Part shown: positions 18,076 to 27,228 of the stretch, one piece after another
Position numbering within the stretch: the first letter of the stretch is position 1
Layout: every line of letters begins with the position of its first letter
Translations under genes and position numbers: made by a program
The notes under the pieces: model-generated
The model's input: the letters and a program-made list of their open reading frames with translations, nothing else
Told to the model about the DNA's origin: nothing
Database searches by the model: none
From: Sphingobacteriaceae bacterium
GTDB taxonomy: Bacteria; Bacteroidota; Bacteroidia; Sphingobacteriales; Sphingobacteriaceae
Reading direction: 5' to 3'
DNA length: 64,000 nucleotides
Assembly (NCBI GenBank): GCA_017745075.1
Contig: JAGIAD010000003.1
Span: forward strand, 310,001-374,000

Positions 18076-18654
18076 CTATAATGAGATAAAAAAAGAAGGC
18101 AAATGATTACCAAATTTGGTTCGCAACGTAGAAATAGCCTTGTTCATCTGCGTTTTAACAGTGAGCTCAGAAATATCCATGATGCCCGCAATTTCTTTAT
18201 AGGAAAGATTTTGTTTTCGTTTTAAATCGAAAACCTCACGCATCCGTGGAGGGAGTTTCTCAATTTCTTCTTCAATTAGTTTACTTAGAATACGTTCTCT
18301 GATAAGGTGATCGGTAATTTCCTGTGCCTGATCTAAAAATTGACCGAGATCTGTTAAATAAGCATGGTGCACCTGATTTTTACTAAAAAAATTCAAGATT
18401 GCATTTCTGGTGGAAACATAAAGATATGCACCAATTGAAGTGTCAGCTGGCAATTGGGGTGCTTTCTGCCATAACTTGGTAAATACCTCCTGCACTACAT
18501 CCTCGCTCTCGTTCTCTTCTTTGAGCATCCGCAGGGCATGTTTATATAGTAAAGGCCAATACCTGCTGTAAATTTCTGAAAAAGCTTTATTATCCCGATC
18601 TATTAATAGCGAAAGTAATTTTTCATCATCATATGTGGCATAATCAGGCATCAT
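18076..18654 (-). CDS. ECF RNA polymerase sigma factor
   Basis: Sigma-70 family, extracytoplasmic function type, about 192 residues from the start at 18654 (MMPDYATYDDEK). An upstream in-frame ATG at 18696 would add 14 hydrophobic residues that do not look like sigma sequence. Region 2 includes ESEDVVQEVFTKLWQ, and region 4 has LPPRMREVFDLKRKQNLSYKEIA with its helix-turn-helix. Paired with the adjacent FecR, it should direct transcription of the SusC-SusD-redoxin operon. Confidence 0.93.
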   Translation of the reverse strand: MMPDYATYDDEKLLSLLIDRDNKAFSEIYSRYWPLLYKHALRMLKEENESEDVVQEVFTKLWQKAPQLPADTSIGAYLYVSTRNAILNFFSKNQVHHAYLTDLGQFLDQAQEITDHLIRERILSKLIEEEIEKLPPRMREVFDLKRKQNLSYKEIAGIMDISELTVKTQMNKAISTLRTKFGNHLPSFFISL

Positions 18655-18797
18655 CAACAAGTAAAAGTATAACTTATTGCTTACATTTAAAAACAAAGCC
18701 TTGCGGGATTAAACCCTGAGGTAAAATCCATTAAAAGCCTTGTTTTCTTTCTAAGTATTGAGCCTTAAAAGCAATTGGTTCGAAATTGCATCGCAAC

Positions 18798-19970
18798 TTA
18801 TCTGATCCTGCCAAAGTGCGCCTGCAAACCAAATCTTAGCGTATTTCTTAAAGGGCTCTGACCCGACCCGATCAGATACGAAAAATCGAAAGCCAAACTG
18901 CTGTAACGAACACCAAGGCCAAGCGTAAAGTAAGAATTATCGGCCTTTTGAGGATTTTGATAAAGGTAACCACTGCGCAGGTACAATGCATCTTTAAAAC
19001 TCACCTCTGCACCTGCAGATACACCCACTTCCTGAAGCTCTTCCCTGAAACCACCGGGTGCATCGCTAAAAGAACCAATTATACCCGCAGGCACGGAACG
19101 ATCAGGATCTTTGCCTTTCACTATATTTCCGTCAGCATCGTAAATGGGTTGGGTTGGCGCCATTAATTTATTAAGATCAAGCGCGAAACTAACTTTTGTT
19201 GTTCCTTCTCCCATTTTCAATGAAGAGCCTATTTTAAAATTTGCCGGAAGGAAATAAGATTTTAGCGAGTTGCCATAAATCATTTTGGTACCTATATTGG
19301 AGAGGCTTATTCCAAAACTTAATATTGCCGGGGTTCCTCCCAGCTGGATTTCTGATTTTTCGAGCGCAGAAACATCTACCGCTACGGCTTTACCTGCACG
19401 CACATTGTTCACTGCGCCTCCGCCAATTAAGTTGCTGCTGATATAACGCAGATTACCCCCAAGGGCAAATCCGGGTCCGAGTTTTAATGCATAGCCTACA
19501 TCGAAGGCAAATTCGCTTGGGTTATAAACACCGAGATCCTGAAAATTATCATCGCTGAAATTTACATTACCAATTGAAAAATACCTTAATGATGCTGAAA
19601 TCGTATTACGTTCATTCAACCTGTAGTAGCCTGTAAGCAATGAAATACTCATGCCTGAAGCAAGCTGCCGGAGCCAGGGGCTATATGAAAACGAGGCCCC
19701 GATGTCTCCTTCCGGCAGGAATGCCAATGCCGATGTATTGATTGTGCTGGCATTCGCATCGGCATCAAGTGCAACACCGGCATTGCCCATGGCCGCCGAC
19801 CTTGGCTGTGGCGTAATCAGCAGGAATGGTACTGCGGTATAGATATTACTCAAGCGGCTCGCATCTGTCTGGATACCGCCTATAGATTGGGCGGAGATGC
19901 TATAATGTGATACGATTAGCAAAAGAGCAAGCCAATATTTGACTGGCTTTACTGATAAATTGATCTTCAT
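18798..19970 (-). CDS. PorV/LptO-like type IX secretion outer-membrane protein
   Basis: Outer-membrane beta-barrel of the FadL-like PorV family, 390 residues with signal peptide (cleavage near SISAQ). The N-terminal part has the PorV-type run AVPFLLITPQPRSAAMGNAG and later SFSYSPWLRQL, RYFSIGNVNF and NPSEFAFDVGYA. The C-terminus ends with an amphipathic strand (LRFGLQAHFGRIR). PorV carries type IX cargo to the PorU sortase attachment complex. No porU is next to it, so this may be the main porV outside its usual place or a specialised paralogue. A type-IX-secreted protein is encoded at the right end of the window. Confidence 0.85.
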   Translation of the reverse strand: MKINLSVKPVKYWLALLLIVSHYSISAQSIGGIQTDASRLSNIYTAVPFLLITPQPRSAAMGNAGVALDADANASTINTSALAFLPEGDIGASFSYSPWLRQLASGMSISLLTGYYRLNERNTISASLRYFSIGNVNFSDDNFQDLGVYNPSEFAFDVGYALKLGPGFALGGNLRYISSNLIGGGAVNNVRAGKAVAVDVSALEKSEIQLGGTPAILSFGISLSNIGTKMIYGNSLKSYFLPANFKIGSSLKMGEGTTKVSFALDLNKLMAPTQPIYDADGNIVKGKDPDRSVPAGIIGSFSDAPGGFREELQEVGVSAGAEVSFKDALYLRSGYLYQNPQKADNSYFTLGLGVRYSSLAFDFSYLIGSGQSPLRNTLRFGLQAHFGRIR

Positions 19971-20025
19971 AATGGGTTAATTTGATGATGGCCTGGTTAT
20001 ACCAGGAAAAATTAGCGGGCGCACA

Positions 20026-20997
20026 TTAGGGTTCCAAAACCGTGCTGATCAAATCCCCCGCTGTTTGGGCCGGAGTTTCCGCCGACTTTAAAATGTTTTT
20101 TTCTTCCGGGCAGTTTCCGTTTAAATAATATGCCATGCCAAGCATTGCGGCATCCTCTCCTAAAGCAGATGGTACAACCAGAACATTGATTCCAAGCTTA
20201 ACCAAATTTGCATTAACCTGATCGAGATACAGCGGATAAGCTTTGGCAATATTTCCGCCGAGAACGATAGCACCCGGGCGCTCACGAATACTGAAATTGT
20301 ATAAAAATTCGCTCAAATTTGATGTGAACTCACTTATGATACCCAAGGCTAGCGAATCATTGGCTGATGCTGAATCAAAAACAGGTTTGGCATCGGCAAT
20401 CTCCTTTCCGGTGAGTTGGGTATAGCGCGAAACAAACCACCGGGTAGATAAGTAATCTTCTACAATTCCTTCCTTAAAAGGAGAAATGCCTAAATTGGCA
20501 TCAAGGGTAGTTCCAGCAGAATGAATTGCTGATCCTACTCCGGTGCCCAAAGTAATTCCCAATGCGGTTGATGCATGTTTAACAGCCCCACAATGGGCCT
20601 CACCATGCAGAAAGGCTTCTGCATCATTTCTGAAAATAATATTTTCTTTGGGTATCGCTAATTTTGTACTGAGATATGCGCGGATATCGGCTTTGTAAAG
20701 CGATTCGAGCTTATTCATACCTGTAATTAAAGAAATTCCGCGTTCATAATCAAAAGGGCCTGGCATCGCTATACCAATTTTCACATTTGATTCATCAGCC
20801 CCTCCCAAATCGATACTTCTTTTAATACAGTTTATCCAAACATCCAGAATTTCTTCCGGTACTCCATTGTCTTTAACCTTTTCTCTTGAATAAGACTTAG
20901 GTACCACGCATGTATTGGCCATATCTATTAATGAAGCCGTAATATGCGAGCCACCGATATCAACACCGAGTAAAGATTCTTTATGTTTTTTCTGCAT
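20026..20997 (-). CDS. ROK-family sugar kinase-like protein
   Basis: Cytoplasmic protein of the ROK (repressor, ORF, kinase) family, 323 residues, with no helix-turn-helix, so a kinase rather than a repressor. The N-terminal phosphate motif LLGVDIGGSHITASL, the catalytic Asp in FRNDAEAFLHGE, and GITLGTGVGSA are present. The usual ROK zinc signature CxCGxxGCxE is missing; at that place the sequence reads ISPFKEGIVEDYLS. Likely phosphorylates a hexose released by the neighbouring glycosidases. It lies 55 bp upstream of the PorV-like gene on the same strand and is separated from GH35 by a hairpin. Confidence 0.87.
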   Translation of the reverse strand: MQKKHKESLLGVDIGGSHITASLIDMANTCVVPKSYSREKVKDNGVPEEILDVWINCIKRSIDLGGADESNVKIGIAMPGPFDYERGISLITGMNKLESLYKADIRAYLSTKLAIPKENIIFRNDAEAFLHGEAHCGAVKHASTALGITLGTGVGSAIHSAGTTLDANLGISPFKEGIVEDYLSTRWFVSRYTQLTGKEIADAKPVFDSASANDSLALGIISEFTSNLSEFLYNFSIRERPGAIVLGGNIAKAYPLYLDQVNANLVKLGINVLVVPSALGEDAAMLGMAYYLNGNCPEEKNILKSAETPAQTAGDLISTVLEP

Positions 20998-21065
20998 GTA
21001 AATGTTTTACTGGTAGACAAATAAAAAAGTCATAGATACTCATTTCTTATACAGCAAAAGCCAAA

Positions 21066-21093
21066 GGGCGCCTACAGCATAACTGAGGCGCCC
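21066..21093 (-). terminator. terminator of the GH35 gene
   Basis: GGGCGCCT and AGGCGCCC form a perfect GC-rich 8-bp stem with a 12-nt loop. On the minus strand it lies 30 nt past the GH35 stop and is followed by a T-rich run (TTTGGCTTTTG). Confidence 0.7.
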
Positions 21094-21122
21094 TATTATA
21101 CGGATAGATTTAGATAAACAAT

Positions 21123-23573
21123 TTAGCTATCACCGTTATCATAGTTTTGAATTTCCATACTTCTTATTACAGCACCATTTAGGGTTTGTCTTAAGCCCAG
21201 CGTAATGTTGTTTTTCTCTCCTGCCTTAAGGTTTAGCCAGCATTCGGGGATATAAAATTCCCTTTGTGGCCCGGCTTCCCAATGGCGGCCAATGTTATGA
21301 CCATTTATATAGATAAATCCATTACCGGAAGCATTAATAAGCAGTCGCCAGGTTCTTTTGCCTGCATTTCCGGGAAGTTTAAATTCTGCCTGGTACCAGG
21401 TAAACAATGCATTTTGTTTTCCTTTTGGCTGTATATTATTTCCTTTGCGCGGAATTAAAAAAGCGGTATCCAATAGTACAACTTTCCAGCCTTTGCTATC
21501 GAAGGCAGTATCAGTAAATTTATGCTCTATACCTGACAGGTTAGGGGAATAGTCCCATTTTAGCACCTTATTAATTGTTGTAACTCCATCAGAAAGGCCT
21601 GCAGTACGGATACCACATAATTCTTCCATCGGAAAGTATCCATGTTCATGCCCTATATTTTCGTAAACAAGCCATACTTCATTATGGCCTTCTTTCAGCA
21701 GGCCGGTTAAATCGAACTGGTTATCGTATTCGGTTTCTTTTAAAAAAGTAAATGATTTATCGCGTTGGCGGGTAACTTCCGATACCCATTTTTCTGAAGG
21801 GAATAAGCGGGGTGCGATTTTGCCGTTAACTTCCATATTTATAATGTCTCTCGAATAGGTGTTAAACAACATGCGGGTGTATTTTCCTACTTCTTCTTTG
21901 TTAAGCTCGAAATCTGAACGGTAACGGACGTAGCGCAGGTCATTTATCTCCATTTCTGGCAGTGATTTTCCATCATACAACGGACGCCACGGCCCTTGTG
22001 TATCTTCGTTGTATTGTTTTACCGCTTTGAAGCGAAAACTAACCGGCGATACTGCTTTTGCTTCGGGTACACGATAAAACCACCAGGTTCCTTTATCAAC
22101 TCCGGCACCTGGAGGAATGATCAGTACTTTTGTTTCCATTGGCCCCAGGTCGTAATGGATGAACAGGTTTGCCATTGCACCTGTTGCAGTATCTGCATTA
22201 TTTTTACTTTTGATCAGGACTTTGTTTTCATCCTGGTCTATGTTGTACATGGGTTGCGCATTATTGCTTTTACCAGTTTTAACGGTTGCGGCACCGCTAT
22301 ATTTCTGGTTGGCAGAACTGTTATGTATAAATACAAAGCGTGTGCCGTCTGAAGATATGCGTTGTGCACCCACAATTTCGGCTGGAGCATTTTCAAAGCT
22401 GCATAAGCCACCTTTTGAGTGAATAAGCCCTTGCCCATACTTTTTGATAAAATTACCCAGATTCTGCGCGGCGTAGTACTTTGGAGATAAAGCTCCGTTT
22501 TCGCGGATGGCTGCATTGTAATCGTAAGTTGTAGTTTGTCCCCTGGCACCCCAGCCTGCAAAATGGGTACCTCCAACAAACACATAAGGAAAAACACCTG
22601 TGGCACCTCCGGCAATCGACATCATCCCGATGGCGTAAAAATGTTTATCGTTGGAGTAATGCTCTTCGCTCAGTTTGCCTCCTACTGTTGAAAACCAGCC
22701 TCCCTGTAATTCTGTAACAAAACCCGGCGCATCAGGCTGCTGTTGTTTTAAATCGCTCATGCGCTGTGTACAATTAATAGCGTCTTTAAGCCCAACATAA
22801 TAATTATCGCAATCGAATACCTGCGATAATACTGGGTCTTTACTACCGCGGGTTTCGGCCGTAAGGCAGGTAAAAACAGGGATCGTTATACCGGCGCTGC
22901 GCACGCAGTTATACATGCGTTGTAAAGCGTGAACCTTGTTGGTTGTTTTGTGCGCATTGTACTCATTCTCGATCTGGATCAGGATAATTCCTTTTTTACC
23001 TTTCTGTTTTGAGGTAATCTGCTCTTTCTGAACAACTTTACACACAGCTTTATACCAGTGGTCGTGCCAGTCCAGGTAACGGTCGTCAGCACTACGCAAC
23101 CAAAAACCCTCTACATCATCAGGGCGGAACTTAGCCAGCCAGCGGGGATAACCCCCTCCTGCAAATTCGGCACAAATAAATGCTCCGGGACGGACAACCG
23201 TATAAAAACCAAACTCATCCTGCGCCATTTTAAGCCATTCGGTTAAGTCTTTTAAATCTACCTGCGAATAGTCATTGAGGCCTTTTGGCATATTGAGTTC
23301 AGATAAATTCCAGGGTATATAAGTTTCAACGGTATTAAAGCCTGCTGATTTTATTTTGGAAAAACGGTCTCTCCAAAGTGCTTTGGGTGTTCTGAAGTAA
23401 TGAAAAGCTGCACTATAAACAAAGGTCTGTTTACCATCCAGGTATAAACTGGCTCCATCGTATCTTATTTTATCGGGGTAAGGAAAATCTTTATGCTGAA
23501 GGAGGGTTTGGGATTTGGATGACATCGCGATTGCCATCATGATCACTACTTGAAAAATTTGTTTCTTAAACAT
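21123..23573 (-). CDS. GH35 beta-galactosidase
   Basis: Secreted or periplasmic exo-beta-galactosidase. The start at 23573 (MFKKQIFQVVIMMAIAMSSK, signal peptide) is preferred to an upstream ATG at 23681 that adds 36 residues without signal character. Mature protein about 795 residues. The N-terminal TIM barrel has the acid/base Glu204 in IQIENEYNAH and the probable nucleophile Glu288 in FVTELQGGWF. Jelly-roll domains follow, with a late motif (GFIYINGHNIGRHWEAGPQ) typical of GH35. It removes terminal beta-galactose. It is divergent from the GH43 gene at 23733 and shares a 159-bp regulatory interval with two palindromes. Confidence 0.93.
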   Translation of the reverse strand: MFKKQIFQVVIMMAIAMSSKSQTLLQHKDFPYPDKIRYDGASLYLDGKQTFVYSAAFHYFRTPKALWRDRFSKIKSAGFNTVETYIPWNLSELNMPKGLNDYSQVDLKDLTEWLKMAQDEFGFYTVVRPGAFICAEFAGGGYPRWLAKFRPDDVEGFWLRSADDRYLDWHDHWYKAVCKVVQKEQITSKQKGKKGIILIQIENEYNAHKTTNKVHALQRMYNCVRSAGITIPVFTCLTAETRGSKDPVLSQVFDCDNYYVGLKDAINCTQRMSDLKQQQPDAPGFVTELQGGWFSTVGGKLSEEHYSNDKHFYAIGMMSIAGGATGVFPYVFVGGTHFAGWGARGQTTTYDYNAAIRENGALSPKYYAAQNLGNFIKKYGQGLIHSKGGLCSFENAPAEIVGAQRISSDGTRFVFIHNSSANQKYSGAATVKTGKSNNAQPMYNIDQDENKVLIKSKNNADTATGAMANLFIHYDLGPMETKVLIIPPGAGVDKGTWWFYRVPEAKAVSPVSFRFKAVKQYNEDTQGPWRPLYDGKSLPEMEINDLRYVRYRSDFELNKEEVGKYTRMLFNTYSRDIINMEVNGKIAPRLFPSEKWVSEVTRQRDKSFTFLKETEYDNQFDLTGLLKEGHNEVWLVYENIGHEHGYFPMEELCGIRTAGLSDGVTTINKVLKWDYSPNLSGIEHKFTDTAFDSKGWKVVLLDTAFLIPRKGNNIQPKGKQNALFTWYQAEFKLPGNAGKRTWRLLINASGNGFIYINGHNIGRHWEAGPQREFYIPECWLNLKAGEKNNITLGLRQTLNGAVIRSMEIQNYDNGDS

Positions 23574-23645
23574 TATTAAAATGAAAGTTTGTACATTGTT
23601 GCAAACCGCATAAACGATTTTCTTTTGCTGAATGACAAGAAAAAC

Positions 23646-23669
23646 ATCAATTGATACTCTAAAGAGTAT
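23646..23669. promoter_or_regulatory. adjacent palindromes between GH35 and GH43
   Basis: ATCAATTGAT (23646-23655, perfect) overlaps ATACTCT-AA-AGAGTAT (23654-23669, perfect arms of 7). They lie in the middle of the divergent promoter interval and make a plausible operator for a dimeric regulator of both genes. The regulator is not identified. Confidence 0.45.
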
Positions 23670-23732
23670 AAGTGTTACCAAATATTGTCAACAAGCAAAT
23701 GCTTTTAACTACAAACACTCAAATAAATATCA

Positions 23733-25115
23733 ATGACTAAAAAAACACTGTTATCCATCTTTTTTGTACTGGGAATATCAGCTTCAATAAAGGCCCAGAA
23801 CAGAAACCCATTTGGCAAACCGCTCGTTCCGGATATGATCGCTGATGCGAGTATCCAACAGATTAATGGAACATTTTATTGTTATGCCACTACCGATGGC
23901 TATGGCCAAGGCCTCAAATCTTCAGGCCCTCCTATACTCTGGAAATCAAAAGATTTCGTTAACTGGAGTTTTGAAGGCACTTATTTTCCATCGGCCGTTA
24001 AAGAATTATATTGGGCGCCAAGCAAAGTTGTTCCTGCAAATGGTAAATTCTACATCTACCCTACCGTTAATGGTTATATGTACCCGGCAGTAGCCGATAA
24101 GCCGGAAGGGCCGTTCAAACTTGCCCGCGGCAAGGACGAGTGGTTTAAACCTTTTACGCCATCAACCTTATTGCAAACCAAAAAGCCAAATGGCATTGAT
24201 GCAGAAATATTTGTAGATGATGATAAGCAGGCCTATGTGTTCTGGAACACCAGGCATGCCGCTAAATTAATGCCTGATATGATTACTGTCGACTCGGCCA
24301 TACAGGTCATTTCAACACCCAGAACGCAGTACTCTGAAGGGCCGATATTCTTTAAAAGGAAAGGCATTTACTACTATTTGTATACCATAGGTGGGAATGA
24401 AAAATACCAATACGCCTACATTATGAGCAAAGTTTCCCCTCTAGGGCCATATACCTTTCCTAAAAATGATATCATTTCGACAACCAATTATGAAAGAGGA
24501 TTATTTGGACCAGGGCACGGTTCTGTTTTTAACCTGGAAGGAACAGATAAATACTATTTTGCCTTTTTAGAATTTGGCAGGGGTAGCACTAACCGCCAAA
24601 CTTATGTTAGCCCGTTAACATTTGCAAGCGATGGAACCATTAATCCTATAGATGTAAACCTTGATGGTGTTGGTGAACTCGCAAAAACAAAACGCCGTAA
24701 ACCATTGCAGATTAGTAATACTTTTGCTTCAAGTACGGCCGATTCGATGAAAATTAAACCGATTAGTGATCCATCATTTAAACGGGAAGAGTTTTTCGAT
24801 GCTAAATTTGCCTTTGATGGTTCAAATGGCTCGCGCTGGATGGCAAAAGAAAGCGATACTTCAAGCTGGATAGTGGCAGATTTAGGAAAAATAAAATCAG
24901 TAAGTTTAAGCGAAGTTTATTTTGTTCGCCCGGCTGCTGGGCATGCTTATGTGTTGGAGACATCAACAGATGGAAAATCATGGCAAAAAAGCGGAGGACA
25001 TAACGACATTAAGGTTCAATCGCCACATGTAGATCAACTGGCACTCAAATGCCGTTACCTTCGGATAAAAATACTGAATGGTGTGGCTGGAATCTGGGAA
25101 TGGCATCTGTATTAA
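23733..25115 (+). CDS. GH43 glycosidase with C-terminal discoidin-like domain
   Basis: Secreted five-bladed propeller enzyme, 460 residues with signal peptide (cleavage near SIKAQ). The three carboxylates expected in GH43 can be placed: base Asp38 in MIADASI, Asp156 in GIDAEIF and acid Glu202 in YSEGPIF. Residues about 320-460 look like an F5/8 type C (CBM32-like) domain (FAFDGSNGSRWMAK, SWIVADLGK, YVLETSTDGKSW). GH43 members are mainly alpha-L-arabinofuranosidases, beta-xylosidases or related; substrate is not fixed by sequence here. Divergent from GH35 and converging with the GH97 operon. Confidence 0.9.
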   Translation: MTKKTLLSIFFVLGISASIKAQNRNPFGKPLVPDMIADASIQQINGTFYCYATTDGYGQGLKSSGPPILWKSKDFVNWSFEGTYFPSAVKELYWAPSKVVPANGKFYIYPTVNGYMYPAVADKPEGPFKLARGKDEWFKPFTPSTLLQTKKPNGIDAEIFVDDDKQAYVFWNTRHAAKLMPDMITVDSAIQVISTPRTQYSEGPIFFKRKGIYYYLYTIGGNEKYQYAYIMSKVSPLGPYTFPKNDIISTTNYERGLFGPGHGSVFNLEGTDKYYFAFLEFGRGSTNRQTYVSPLTFASDGTINPIDVNLDGVGELAKTKRRKPLQISNTFASSTADSMKIKPISDPSFKREEFFDAKFAFDGSNGSRWMAKESDTSSWIVADLGKIKSVSLSEVYFVRPAAGHAYVLETSTDGKSWQKSGGHNDIKVQSPHVDQLALKCRYLRIKILNGVAGIWEWHLY

Positions 25116-25190
25116 GAAATAAAATTCTATTTAAAAAATTAGCCGTAATCCGGATTAAAAATGCCGTTAAGGCATGAGCATATTAAAGGA

Positions 25191-25239
25191 AAAGAGCAGG
25201 ATACTAAATAGGTAAAGGTAAAATTTAGCCCTGCTCTTT
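25191..25239. terminator. 10-bp hairpin between convergent genes
   Basis: AAAGAGCAGG and CCTGCTCTTT are perfect inverted copies with a 29-nt loop, lying between the converging GH43 and GH97 genes. The stem carries A/T ends on both sides, so it could stop transcription in either direction. A 12-bp palindrome TAATCCGGATTA lies nearby at 25146-25157. Confidence 0.5.
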
Positions 25240-25243
25240 AAAT

Positions 25244-27184
25244 CTATTGTATTTCTTTAAGCACACAGGTAAAGCCACCTCTTGGAAGCCATTTCAACTT
25301 AAGATGATCTCCGTTTGCTATGTTAAGATAAGTGGTATTAAATGCCGAATCGTAATCGCCATCTGCAATCAGTACTGCTTTGTACCGTTTTCCTGTCTTC
25401 AAAAATTCGATCGGAATTTGAATATCCTCTTTTTTATCAAGACCGTTAATGCCGGCCACATACCAGTCATTTCCTTTACGCCTCGCCAGAACAATATTTC
25501 TCCCCGGATATCCTGATATCAATCTGCTATCGTCCCAGGCCACAGGCACTTCGCGTAAAAATGCCTTAGGTGCATCCGGAAGGTTATCAAATCCTTCAGG
25601 CCTGTCGGCCATGTGCAGGATACCGGATTCAAATATCACAGATAAGGCAAGTTCATGAGCGAAAGAGGTGATATGCGGATGTTGCGAATTGGTAAAGGTT
25701 ACTGGTGTGTAATCCATAGGGCCAATAACATTACGAGTAAAAGGTAGGGTTGCATTATGCACAGCAGCCTTTCCAGTTAGCTCAGCGCCATTATTATACC
25801 ATTCTGCTCCCAACACGGCCTCCATGCTCATGAGGTTCGGGTAGGTCCTGCTCCAGCCCCTTGGAATAGTTGCACCATGAAAATTTACCATTAATTTAAA
25901 TTTTGCTGCATCTTCCAGGATATCAATATAATATTTCATCATATCCTGTTTGTCGCTCTCAAAAAAATCTATCTTAACGCCATAAACTCCGATTTCAGTT
26001 AACCAGCGGAACTCTTTCATCCGGCTCTCGTGGGTCAGCATCCTATCTCGGGGTGTAGCTGATACACCATTATGCGGTCCGCCAGAGTTATACCACATCA
26101 TTGGTTTTATGCCTTTGCTATTGGCGTAAAGCACCGCATCTTCCAGCTTTCCGCCATTACCCATGGCATCCCATTCCCAGTCAAAGAGCGTATAAGGCCA
26201 GTTCATCCGTGCCGCCAGGTCGATATATTCGCATACCTTTTTAAAATCTTTCGTACCGTGGTTATATGCCCAGTAGATCCACGAACTTGATCCAGGCTGC
26301 ACCCACGACAGATCGCTGATCTTAGCAGGCGTGCTAACATCTTCAACCAGTGTAGATTGGAACAACTGCCCCAGATCTCCGATTATAACGGTTCTCCAGG
26401 GGGATAAAAACGGAAGGTTTATTGTTGGGTTTACCTTACCCTGCCTATTTCCATCTGAAGCCGCCGGAAACAAGAGTTTGTAATTATCCTGATCATCCTT
26501 ATTACCCAATTTGGTAGCACAATATGAACCATTCACGTCGGCTTCGGTTATCAGCATCCAGCAATCGGCCTTTCCAATAGTCTTTTTAAATAAGGCAGGA
26601 TAGCCCCACTCTCCTTTTGTTCCGGAGCCGTTCTGCACCGGGAAGTAGCCCTCGTAACTCGTTGTAAAAGGTTGCAACCACCTTTCGGCCTCTGCCGGCA
26701 TTTTATAGCTGGTGAGCTCATCGGTAAGTTCTATAATTTCGCCATTTTTTCCGGTCAGGCCATAACGGAAAGCTATCCCGTCATCGTACGCCCTTAAGGT
26801 AATGCTGAGTCTTTTTCCCTGCTCAGCTTTAAAATAGAAGCTGCGCTCTGTAGCGTTGTTAGCACAATATTTACGCTTACCATGAACCGCAATATATGCT
26901 TCTTTAATTTGTTTTTCTTTATCGGCCTGTTCGAATTTAATACCTGAAGCAAAATCAGCCGCCCCGGCCTTAAGCCCTAAATCAATAGATGGAATTACAT
27001 TCTGATAAGTACTTCCCTGGAGGTAGTCTACCTTAAGGTACCACTTTTTTAAATTATCGCCAGTTTTTGAGGCCAAAGACAATTCGATTTTTTTGTTTGG
27101 CGACTGTATTTTAAATTCCTGGGCATACAGTGCGTTATTGATCAAAATCAGCAGAGCAATTGCGAGGCCTTTTATTTTATTCAT
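25244..27184 (-). CDS. GH97 glycosidase, retaining (alpha-galactosidase-like) type
   Basis: Periplasmic or surface enzyme, 646 residues with signal peptide (cleavage near ALYAQ). GH97 order: N-terminal beta-sandwich (25-280), TIM barrel (about 290-550), C-terminal beta domain (570-646). At the barrel position that separates the two GH97 mechanisms it has Asp406 in YGVKIDFFES and Gly437 in FHGAT. From family knowledge, Asp here acts as nucleophile and goes with retaining alpha-galactosidases, while inverting alpha-glucosidases have Gly and Glu. Alpha-galactosidase activity is therefore favoured. Last gene of the fucose operon, 44 nt after the dehydrogenase. Confidence 0.92.
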   Translation of the reverse strand: MNKIKGLAIALLILINNALYAQEFKIQSPNKKIELSLASKTGDNLKKWYLKVDYLQGSTYQNVIPSIDLGLKAGAADFASGIKFEQADKEKQIKEAYIAVHGKRKYCANNATERSFYFKAEQGKRLSITLRAYDDGIAFRYGLTGKNGEIIELTDELTSYKMPAEAERWLQPFTTSYEGYFPVQNGSGTKGEWGYPALFKKTIGKADCWMLITEADVNGSYCATKLGNKDDQDNYKLLFPAASDGNRQGKVNPTINLPFLSPWRTVIIGDLGQLFQSTLVEDVSTPAKISDLSWVQPGSSSWIYWAYNHGTKDFKKVCEYIDLAARMNWPYTLFDWEWDAMGNGGKLEDAVLYANSKGIKPMMWYNSGGPHNGVSATPRDRMLTHESRMKEFRWLTEIGVYGVKIDFFESDKQDMMKYYIDILEDAAKFKLMVNFHGATIPRGWSRTYPNLMSMEAVLGAEWYNNGAELTGKAAVHNATLPFTRNVIGPMDYTPVTFTNSQHPHITSFAHELALSVIFESGILHMADRPEGFDNLPDAPKAFLREVPVAWDDSRLISGYPGRNIVLARRKGNDWYVAGINGLDKKEDIQIPIEFLKTGKRYKAVLIADGDYDSAFNTTYLNIANGDHLKLKWLPRGGFTCVLKEIQ

Positions 27185-27228
27185 TTTTATTGGAATTTAT
27201 TTAAACCCGTTTTCTGAGCTGCATTTTT

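Noticed and set aside
20026..20997. ROK protein as a transcriptional repressor
   Set aside because: There is no N-terminal helix-turn-helix; the protein starts directly with the kinase phosphate motif.
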